Below are positions 1 through 5,120 of a stretch of 5,120 bases of DNA, piece after piece. The translations under genes were made by a program, and so were the position numbers. Numbering within the stretch: the stretch's first letter is position 1; each line of letters opens with the position of its first letter. This stretch comes from an uncultured Phocaeicola sp. (GTDB lineage: Bacteria > Bacteroidota > Bacteroidia > Bacteroidales > Bacteroidaceae): positions 1-5,120 of the forward strand of contig CAPAOL010000072.1 of assembly GCA_948579315.1 (NCBI GenBank), in the 5' to 3' direction. The notes under the pieces are model-generated. The model did not search any database. It worked only from the letters and a program-made list of their open reading frames with translations, and had not been told where the DNA came from.

Positions 1-166
1 AAGAAGAAGAAAATAATTATACACATATATTACTGCATATTTTATTTTAAGCTTGGCATGTGAAGATGTTAATATGAGTCACCCGGTATTGTTTTATCGT
101 AAACGGATAAAACTACCATGGACAACACCCCACTCCCGAACGCAATTCTTATCTTATTATCTATCC
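1..166. other. AT-rich left flank joined to a truncated gene
   Basis: The first 60 bases are very AT-rich and show no gene. An open frame from 53 reads into the pseudogene that follows, but its first 38 codons do not resemble the ATPase-like family whose sequence begins with the ATG at 167-169. The expected upstream part of that family, including the Walker A and B region, is absent. This suggests that a deletion or rearrangement joined unrelated DNA to the gene just before 167. No promoter was recognised. Confidence 0.45.
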
Positions 167-373
167 ATGAACGACCTGACCAGCGGATTCAACATCGGCA
201 CCAATTACACGCTGAATCCACAATTCAATGAAATGACAGGATTCACAGAAAAAGATGTACGGGATATGCTGGAGTATTACTCCACAACATGCCCATTCAA
301 TCATTCGGTAGACAAGTTGATAGAACTGATTGCTTTTCTACTTCGGAATGCTGACCATCAGCGGAATGCATAA
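53..373 (+). pseudogene. AAA-ATPase-like/PD-(D/E)XK protein, internal fragment of a decayed gene
   Basis: Only residues 39 to about 92 of this 106-codon frame look like family sequence. They begin with MNDLTSGFNIGTNY and continue through NEMTGFTEKDVRDMLEYY, the stretch that follows the ATPase core in Bacteroidales AAA-ATPase-like proteins carrying a C-terminal DUF1703/PDDEXK_9 nuclease domain. The N-terminal ATPase domain, roughly 240 residues in intact members, is missing. After VDKLIEL (about 328) the frame no longer matches. The family sequence resumes in another frame as LLFYFGMLTISG, so roughly 100 residues, including the usual MKPWYDNYCF segment, appear to have been lost in an out-of-frame deletion. 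The tail after 329 is therefore a frameshift product. The lengths of the missing parts come from memory of the family. The stop at 371-373 is not the original gene end. Confidence 0.7.
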
Positions 374-929
374 AGGAGAAACCAAACTCACCATCCCCAA
401 CTAGGTGGTACGTGAACAACTCTTTGCCTACATTCTGGATACTTATCATGAAAACGACTTGACTTTCGACAGTTATGAAAAGAGGAAGCTTGCCTCAGGG
501 CTGGCTTATGATGGCAAATGGAAACCTTATTTTGAATACATTGCCGGATGCCTGCACCGTTATGCCTCGCAACGGGACAAGCAGAAAGGTGAATATTTTG
601 TTCATGGTTTTACTCTTGCCATGACCGCACAAAATCCTTTCTATCGTCCTGTGTCCGAGAAAGACAGTCAGGAAGGATACGTCGACCTGTTCTTGCATCC
701 GTTATTGGATATTTACAAAGACATAAGTCACTCCTACATCATCGAACTGAAATATGCCAAAGGAAAAGACAGTAGCGAACGGATAGAACAATTAAGGCGA
801 CAAGCCATTGAACAAGCTGAACGCTACGCTTCAAGCGAGTCTGTGCAGAAAGCGATAAGCCCTACCATGCTACATAAAATCATTGTTGTATACCGAGGCA
901 TGGAAATGGTTGTTTGCGAAGAATTGTAA
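330..929 (+). pseudogene. PD-(D/E)XK nuclease domain (DUF1703-like), C-terminal fragment of the same decayed gene
   Basis: From 330 the third frame reads LLFYFGMLTISGMHKGETKLTIPN, then a TAG at 402-404, then VVREQLFAYILDTYHENDL and on to the natural stop at 927-929. Family members have an amino acid at the TAG, probably Tyr, so a single base change would explain it. A GTG at 405 directly follows and could in principle start a 174-aa product. Counted from that GTG, the nuclease core is intact: GYVDLFL with Asp94, IIELKYAK with Glu114 and Lys116, and a preceding GE.FVHGF helix with Glu63. This is the usual D...ExK arrangement. No ribosome-binding site or promoter is obvious before 405, so expression of the isolated domain is doubtful. 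These proteins are common and multi-copy in Bacteroides; their biological role is poorly known. Confidence 0.75.
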
Positions 930-934
930 TCGAT

Positions 935-954
935 AAGAGGCAGTGTCTGCCCTT
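935..954 (+). terminator. possible hairpin just after the nuclease remnant
   Basis: GGCAG (939-943) pairs with CTGCC (947-951) around a TGT loop. AAG (935-937) can pair with CTT (952-954) if A938 bulges out, giving an eight-pair stem six bases past the stop codon at 929. Position and GC content suit a terminator, but no run of T follows, so the call is weak. Confidence 0.3.
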
Positions 955-1027
955 ACAATGGAAGCATTCATTCGTCCGTTCTATCCACGTTTTCATCGAA
1001 AGTACAAAATTGTTGCTTCTTGTCGCA

Positions 1028-1041
1028 TTTGTAATTACAAA
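1028..1041. repeat. perfect 14-bp palindrome TTTGTAATTACAAA
   Basis: TTTGTAATTACAAA is identical to its reverse complement over all 14 bases. It could be a dimeric regulator site or a chance AT-rich palindrome. No intact gene starts beside it, and its function is unknown. Confidence 0.4.
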
Positions 1042-1115
1042 GATAAGATGCCATTTTTTCGATGATTTTTCGTATCAGTTTCTTCTGCATCAGCACATTA
1101 CCATTCCAAATCATG

Positions 1116-1150
1116 CACAGTATATTACTGTAAATCAACGATATACTGTG
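1116..1150. repeat. perfect 10-bp inverted repeat with 15-base spacer
   Basis: CACAGTATAT (1116-1125) is the exact reverse complement of ATATACTGTG (1141-1150). Inside it lies a second symmetry, ACAGTA-TAT-TACTGT at 1117-1131, so the hexamer ACAGTA/TACTGT occurs three times within 35 bases. The structure overlaps the end of a minus-strand coding remnant. It may be a hairpin, a protein-binding site or a product of local duplication. Confidence 0.5.
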
Positions 1151-1272
1151 TAAATAGATTCCAAGTCCCCTTGAAACGGTTTGCCATTCTCCGCTGTCAA
1201 ATTCGGCTTGACGTATACAGGTTGTTTTAATTCCTGTGCCATAGCTGTGGTCGCTTCCTTGCAAGAGAGCAT
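1135..1272 (-). pseudogene. short coding remnant, unidentified
   Basis: On the minus strand an ATG at 1272 opens 45 codons ending at TGA 1137-1135. The peptide contains MAQELKQPVYVKPN and NGKPFQGDLESIYTVY, with a balanced, protein-like composition. A second ATG lies at 1242. The frame is open upstream to a TAA at 1338-1336, so the original start may have been further away. After the stop no frame continues convincingly. An overlapping 98-codon minus-strand frame (1264-968) is rich in Cys and looks less natural. I do not recognise the family. Two copies of CATAGCTGTGG (1240-1250 and 1270-1280), 30 bases apart, encode similar Thr-Ala-Met segments, which may reflect a small in-frame duplication. 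It is most likely the broken end of a lost gene, though a true small protein is possible. Confidence 0.3.
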
Positions 1273-1280
1273 AGCTGTGG
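1240..1280. repeat. 11-bp direct repeat CATAGCTGTGG, two copies
   Basis: CATAGCTGTGG occurs at 1240-1250 and again at 1270-1280, exactly 30 bases apart. The spacing is ten codons in the overlapping minus-strand remnant, so the two copies fall in the same reading frame. Confidence 0.6.
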
Positions 1281-1307
1281 CATATTTTGTCTGGCTGCGT
1301 TCGTTGC

Positions 1308-1388
1308 TTCGCCTAGGTGAAGAGGCGATTTCACTTTAGTGAACAGCCATTTTCACTAGGGTGGAATAGTTGCTTCACTTAGGTGGAA
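1308..1388. repeat. four palindromic units at exact 22-bp spacing
   Basis: The units start at 1308, 1330, 1352 and 1374, each 22 bases apart. They read TTCGCCTAGGTGAA, TTCACTTTAGTGAA, TTCACTAGGGTGGAA and TTCACTTAGGTGGAA. The shared core is an imperfect palindrome, TTCAC-(n)4-GTGAA, and in units three and four the right arm carries one extra G. The intervening 7-8 bases (1322-1329, 1344-1351, 1367-1373) are not conserved. The pitch is close to two helical turns, so proteins bound to each unit would lie on one face of the DNA. This is not a CRISPR array: the spacers are far too short and the cores are degenerate. Candidates are an operator array, iteron-like sites or a Bacteroides intergenic repeat. 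Confidence 0.7.
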
Positions 1389-1780
1389 TATCAAACGGAA
1401 CGGAGTGAAGATACGATAGAAACAGGTTCTTATTACATACGCAACAAGGTTCAATAGCCGAAACAAACAGTATCCTGTCAGATATGAACTATGATGCCCA
1501 CGAGTAGCCGGGAGGCAGTGAGGGGCTGACTCTACATCTTGTCCGCTGGTATTCCCGAATGCGAGCATTCCCAAAAACGGATTTGTTTCCCCACCGACAT
1601 ACCAATTGAAGGGGATTTGAGAGACTTTTACACCGGAAGTGATTAGTAATGTGCATTTTACTGTGACAGAGCGTTTTTGTGCTTTATGTATATCCTTATG
1701 CTAAAACCGAAATTTAAGTAAGAATAATCTATCAGAGGCTTTGTTTCTTCTTATTACGAATAACAGACATATCACTTTTA
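1389..1780. other. intergenic stretch without recognisable gene
   Basis: No frame here resembles a known protein. A 72-codon minus-strand frame (1574-1356) has no family signature and runs through the 22-bp repeat cluster, so it is treated as accidental. GAATGC-GA-GCATTC (1557-1570) is a short perfect palindrome. The part from about 1500 to 1570 is richer in GC than the rest and may be a relic of transferred DNA. The invertase gene ends at 1781 transcribing leftwards into this region; no convincing terminator was seen, only a five-pair stem TTATT/AATAA near 1751-1763. Confidence 0.5.
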
Positions 1781-2392
1781 TCAGTTCGAAGGAATCCCTG
1801 TCCTGTTTCTGTTAAGGAAAGCTGCCAATGTATTCCTGCTCACTTTCAATTTCCTCGCCATCTCCGCCTTACTGGTTCCCGCCTCCAGCATAGCCTTAAT
1901 TTTTTCTTCTTTTCCCGTAAGTTTATATTTCGAGTTATGTCCTCCCATGGGACGTCCCAACTTTTGTCCGGAGGCGATTCTGCGTGCAAGTCCCTCACGG
2001 GTACGTTGGGAAATCAAGTCGCGTTCTATTTGTGCGGAAAGGGAAAAAGCGAATGCCAATATTTGAGATTGTATATTATTTCCCAGCTCATATTTCTCTT
2101 TCACCGTGAGCAGGATGACATTTTTCAACATACATGCATTCAGTATACTCATTACTTCCATCAATCTTCTTCCCAAACGAGAGATCTCCGACACAATCAA
2201 TGTATCCCCTTTCTTTATTCTTTTCAATAGTACGCCAAGCTTTCTGTCTTTGGCTGACCGTGTTCCTGAAACCGTTTCTTCCACCCACACATCAATTTGG
2301 AAATCCCTTTGTTTGGCAAAACGATTTATCTCGAACCGCTGGTTCTCTACAGTCTGTTTATCAGTTGAAACCCGAATATACGCATATATCAT
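1781..2392 (-). CDS. serine site-specific recombinase, Mpi-like DNA invertase/resolvase
   Basis: A complete 203-aa small serine recombinase that cuts and rejoins DNA through a phosphoserine bond, acting on short inverted or direct crossover sites. The N-terminal catalytic domain (about 1-135) starts with YIRVSTDKQ, giving Arg7 and the nucleophile Ser9. SEISRLGR supplies Arg72 and Arg75, the counterparts of the conserved active-site arginines. The long helix after YELGNNIQSQILAFAFSLSA contains AQIERDLISQRTREGLARR. A GRPMG linker near 147-150 enters the minor groove, and residues about 161-195 form a Hin-type helix-turn-helix (KAEMARKLKVSRNTL). Its sequence resembles, from memory, the Bacteroides fragilis global invertase Mpi, which flips capsule promoters. 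The Mpi likeness is strong, but invertase versus resolvase function is inferred. The ATG at 2392 gives the canonical start three residues before YIRVS. The gene diverges from the GH127 gene and looks monocistronic. Confidence 0.9.
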   Translation of the reverse strand: MIYAYIRVSTDKQTVENQRFEINRFAKQRDFQIDVWVEETVSGTRSAKDRKLGVLLKRIKKGDTLIVSEISRLGRRLMEVMSILNACMLKNVILLTVKEKYELGNNIQSQILAFAFSLSAQIERDLISQRTREGLARRIASGQKLGRPMGGHNSKYKLTGKEEKIKAMLEAGTSKAEMARKLKVSRNTLAAFLNRNRTGIPSN

Positions 2393-2426
2393 AGCTGCAT
2401 CATTAAGTTTTTTATTGAAAGGAACG

Positions 2427-2457
2427 CCAATCTAATTTATATTATCAGAGGAGGAAA
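2427..2457 (-). promoter_or_regulatory. candidate Bacteroides-type promoter of the invertase
   Basis: On the minus strand TTTC (2457-2454) is followed after 19 bases by TAGATTGG (2434-2427). This is close to the Bacteroides pattern TTTG at -33 and TAnnTTTG at -7, with one mismatch in each. The -7 box ends about 34 bases before the start codon. Many AT-rich stretches give such partial matches. Confidence 0.3.
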
Positions 2458-2714
2458 GTTTCACCGGATCTTATTGAGGTTTTCTAAGAAGAATTAAGTA
2501 TCTCCAACTATTCAAGCTCAAAAAACAGACAAATCTGCTTAATCCTTGTCTTTACAAGATAAAACGATTGTCCAATAGAATGAAAAAATTGTCTATAACA
2601 ATAGTATAAAATACTGATAATCAATATTATTATGTTGAAAATGGATTGATCATCTTTAAGACGATTTTCGCAGTATAATAGATTTTTCTTTTATCTACTT
2701 AATGGTTTGTTCAC

Positions 2715-2722
2715 TTACTTTG
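2715..2722 (+). promoter_or_regulatory. candidate -7 element upstream of the GH127 gene
   Basis: TTACTTTG differs from TAnnTTTG at one position and lies 46 bases before the ATG at 2769, a plausible leader length. No clear TTTG sits about 20 bases upstream, where the sequence is only T-rich (2683-2692). As is usual in Bacteroides, no Shine-Dalgarno site is visible before the ATG. Confidence 0.3.
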
Positions 2723-2768
2723 CATCTGTTGACATAGTTGATACTGAAATAAAAAACACAGATATAGT

Positions 2769-5120
2769 ATGAAAAACAAATTGCAAATAGTATGGAGCAG
2801 CATTGCTATAATAAGTGTATGCGCATGTAGCACACCTTATACACAACCTGATGCTCCTATCAAAGAAGTTCCTTTCACCCAAGTTCATTTAGATGATAAT
2901 TTCTGGTCACCGCGGATTGAAACCAACCGCACCGTTTCCATCCCATCCGCTTTCAAAGAATGTGAAAAGAACGGCCGATTCGATAACTTTGCCATTGCGG
3001 GTGGTCTGATGAAAGGCGAGCATCGCGGTGACTTTTCTTTCGACGATACCGATCCCTATAAAATTATAGAAGGAGCTTCCTACTCGCTGGCCGTAAAATA
3101 TGACGGGAAACTGGATCATTATCTGGACAGTGTAATCCATATCATAGCTACCGCACAGGAACCGGATGGTTATCTTACTACTTGTGTAACCAATCAATGT
3201 ACCCGTTTATCCGGTTGGTGGGGCACGCACCGCTGGGAAAAAATCAACAGCCACGAACTTTATAACAGCGGTCATTTGTACGAAGCCGCCGTTGCTCATT
3301 ATCGCGCCACCGGAAAACGTACATTATTGGATGTGGCTATCAAAAATGCCGATCTGGTATGTCAGGTCTTCGGACCCGGCGAAGGGCAGATCCATCGTCC
3401 CAGCGGTCATCCTATCGCCGAGATGGCTCTTGTCAAACTATATAAGGTGACAGGTGATGAGAAATATTTGCAGACGGCTAAGTATTTTGTAGAAGAAACC
3501 GGCAGAGGAACAGACGGACATAAACTGAGCGAATATAGTCAGGATCACAAGCCCATCCTGCAACAAGACGAGATAGTAGGTCATGCCGTCCGTGCCGGAT
3601 ATCTCTACTCCGGAGTGGCAGATGTAGCCGCTTTGACTCATGATACCGCCTATTTCAATGCCTTAACCCGTATTTGGGAAAATATGGCCGGCAAAAAACT
3701 CTTTATCACAGGCGGAATCGGTTCCCGCCCACAAGGTGAAGGATTCGGTCCGAACTATGAACTGAATAATCACACAGCCTATTGCGAAACCTGCGCCTCT
3801 ATAGCCAATGTGTATTGGAATCATCGTATGTTTCTCGCTACGGGAGATGCCAAATATGCGGATGTGCTGGAACGCGCGTTGTATAACGGGGTCATTTCGG
3901 GCGTATCACTCAGCGGTGACAAGTTCTTCTATGACAATCCGTTGGAATCCATGGGGCAGCATGAGCGCCAACACTGGTTCGGATGTGCCTGCTGTCCGGG
4001 CAACATAACCCGTTTCATGGCTTCAGTACCTTATTATATGTATGCCACTCAAGGCAATGATGTGTATGTCAATCTCTTTATCCAAAGCAAGGCGGATATT
4101 GAAACGGAAAGTAATAAAATAAATGTGGAACAAACTACAGGCTATCCGTGGGACGGAAAGATAAGTATTGCCGTCACTCCCGAAAAAGAACAGGAGTTTG
4201 CTTTGCGTGTGCGTATTCCCGGATGGGCGCAAGACGCTCCCGTACCCACAGATCTCTACTCATTTACAGACAAGGCTCAGGCTTACAGCATTTCTGTGAA
4301 CGGTTCCAAAGTCAATGCGAAGCAATATGACGGTTATGCCACCCTTGTACGCAACTGGAAAGCGGGTGATGTGGTTGAAATCAATCTTCCTATGGAGGTA
4401 CGTCGTGTGAAAGCAAATGACCAAGTAGAGGATGACCGTGGCAAACTGGCTATAGAACGGGGTCCTATTATGTTCTGTCTGGAAGGACAAGACCAGGCCG
4501 ACAGTACTGTATTCAACAAATTCATCCCCGACGGTACTCCGATGGAGGCTTCTTACGATGCCGGTTTGTTGAATGGCGTAATGGTGCTGAGCGGTACAGC
4601 TAAAGAAATTGACAGGAATGGTAAGGTAAAAGATGTTCCCTTCAAAGCAATTCCTTATTCTACATGGAACAACCGCGGTGCCGACCAGATGGCTGTATGG
4701 ATTCCCGAAGCGGCCGAGTATGCCCGCCCCACTCCGGAAGCTACTATTGCCAGCAAAGCACGTACTCTGATGATACAGGCTCCTATACAGAAAGATGCTC
4801 CCGAATCGGCTTCGGTGGAAACATGGGCATGGGGGGTAAATGACCAATGGGAACCTAAACGCTCATCGGATATCTCGAAACCTTACCACTATTGGTGGCT
4901 GAAGAACGGTACTGTCGAAACACTGGCTTATGAATTCGACCAGCCTTATACCGTATCGAACGTACAAGTGTATTGGTTGGATTTTGACCATTATGACGGG
5001 GATTTCCGTGTGCCGGAAAGCTGGAAACTATATTATAAAGAAGGCGAAAGTTGGAAAGAGGTAGAGGCGTTGACTGAATATACTGTAAAAAAAGATTGCT
5101 ATAATAGTTTGGATTTCAAA
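2769..5120 (+). CDS. GH127-type beta-L-arabinofuranosidase lipoprotein (3' end outside the window)
   Basis: An uninterrupted frame of 784 codons runs off the right edge. The family (DUF1680, glycoside hydrolase 127, related to GH146) removes terminal beta-L-arabinofuranose from plant glycans by a retaining mechanism with a zinc-bound cysteine nucleophile. The signal peptide ends in VCAC, so Cys20 is probably lipidated. The following STPYTQPD lacks an acidic surface-export signal, which favours a periplasmic location. Residues about 35-430 form the (alpha/alpha)6 barrel (HLDDNFWSPR near its start). Glu324 in GEGF fits the acid/base. Glu340 and Cys342 (YCETCAS) and Cys408-Cys409 (CACCPGN) fit the zinc site and nucleophile; the 16-residue gap from Glu324 to Glu340 matches, from memory, HypBA1 of Bifidobacterium. 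A beta-sandwich follows to about 650 (AIPYSTWNNRG), then a discoidin-like C-terminal domain from about 690. Perhaps 20-30 residues are missing. Substrate specificity is inferred. Confidence 0.92.
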   Translation, partial: MKNKLQIVWSSIAIISVCACSTPYTQPDAPIKEVPFTQVHLDDNFWSPRIETNRTVSIPSAFKECEKNGRFDNFAIAGGLMKGEHRGDFSFDDTDPYKIIEGASYSLAVKYDGKLDHYLDSVIHIIATAQEPDGYLTTCVTNQCTRLSGWWGTHRWEKINSHELYNSGHLYEAAVAHYRATGKRTLLDVAIKNADLVCQVFGPGEGQIHRPSGHPIAEMALVKLYKVTGDEKYLQTAKYFVEETGRGTDGHKLSEYSQDHKPILQQDEIVGHAVRAGYLYSGVADVAALTHDTAYFNALTRIWENMAGKKLFITGGIGSRPQGEGFGPNYELNNHTAYCETCASIANVYWNHRMFLATGDAKYADVLERALYNGVISGVSLSGDKFFYDNPLESMGQHERQHWFGCACCPGNITRFMASVPYYMYATQGNDVYVNLFIQSKADIETESNKINVEQTTGYPWDGKISIAVTPEKEQEFALRVRIPGWAQDAPVPTDLYSFTDKAQAYSISVNGSKVNAKQYDGYATLVRNWKAGDVVEINLPMEVRRVKANDQVEDDRGKLAIERGPIMFCLEGQDQADSTVFNKFIPDGTPMEASYDAGLLNGVMVLSGTAKEIDRNGKVKDVPFKAIPYSTWNNRGADQMAVWIPEAAEYARPTPEATIASKARTLMIQAPIQKDAPESASVETWAWGVNDQWEPKRSSDISKPYHYWWLKNGTVETLAYEFDQPYTVSNVQVYWLDFDHYDGDFRVPESWKLYYKEGESWKEVEALTEYTVKKDCYNSLDFK

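Larger units (their letters stand above)
2393..2768. other. AT-rich divergent intergenic region
   Basis: These 376 bases lie between the divergent starts of the invertase and the GH127 gene and must hold both promoters. There are only short stems: CTTGT/ACAAG (2545-2558) and AGTAT/ATACT (2603-2615). No long inverted repeats that would make an invertible promoter were found. No gene was seen. Confidence 0.6.

Noticed and set aside
1010..1017. Minus-strand TACTTTCG as a -7 promoter box
   Set aside because: No TTTG lies at the right distance upstream, and no gene follows in that direction except antisense to the nuclease remnant.
968..1264. 98-codon minus-strand frame
   Set aside because: Its composition is odd, with many Cys, and it overlaps in another frame a more protein-like remnant. 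I saw no family signature.
1308..1388. CRISPR array
   Set aside because: The repeats are only 14-15 bases and degenerate, the gaps are 7-8 bases, and there are no cas genes.
1356..1574. 72-codon minus-strand frame
   Set aside because: It runs through the 22-bp repeat cluster and non-coding DNA and shows no recognisable domain.
1937..2435. Several plus-strand frames and one further minus-strand frame inside the invertase gene
   Set aside because: They overlap the recombinase, whose catalytic and helix-turn-helix motifs are clear, so they are shadows.
1730..2451. 9-bp direct repeat TATCAGAGG on both sides of the invertase (1730-1738 and 2443-2451) as a target-site duplication
   Set aside because: A shared 9-mer between two flanks of about 350 bases is not unlikely by chance, and no terminal inverted repeats accompany it.
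2393..2768. Invertible promoter between invertase and GH127
   Set aside because: Only 5-7 bp stems were found, with no inverted repeat pair long enough or far enough apart to flank a promoter.
4260..4847. 195-codon open frame on the minus strand
   Set aside because: It is fully antisense to the beta-sandwich part of the GH127 gene, shows no family signature, and is explained by the codon pattern of the sense strand.

Overview
The window looks like Bacteroides chromosomal DNA. The evidence is a GH127-type lipoprotein glycosidase, a Mpi-like serine DNA invertase, an AAA-ATPase-like/PD-(D/E)XK gene family common in gut Bacteroidales, AT-rich intergenic DNA without clear Shine-Dalgarno sites, and weak matches to the Bacteroides TTTG / TAnnTTTG promoter type. 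The species cannot be fixed from the sequence.

Left part (1-930, + strand): remains of one AAA-ATPase-like/PD-(D/E)XK nuclease gene. The ATPase half is lost, the middle carries an out-of-frame deletion near 329, and an in-frame TAG at 402-404 interrupts the rest. The C-terminal nuclease domain still reads cleanly to its stop at 929.

Middle part (930-1780): no intact gene. It holds a possible hairpin after the pseudogene, a perfect 14-bp palindrome, a 10-bp inverted repeat, a short minus-strand coding remnant with an 11-bp direct repeat, and four palindromic units at an exact 22-bp pitch (1308-1388). About 390 bp without a recognisable gene follow. The region looks like eroded accessory DNA.

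Right part (1781-5120): a complete 203-aa serine recombinase of the Mpi/invertase type on the minus strand, a 376-bp AT-rich divergent intergenic region, and a GH127 beta-L-arabinofuranosidase-like lipoprotein on the plus strand. The GH127 frame runs off the right edge after 784 codons, with its zinc-site Glu/Cys residues and its acid/base Glu present. It is probably part of a polysaccharide-utilisation locus continuing to the right. No pair of long inverted repeats that the invertase could flip is visible in this window, so its target is probably elsewhere. No strong case for a new biological system was found; the best unexplained item is the 22-bp palindromic repeat cluster.
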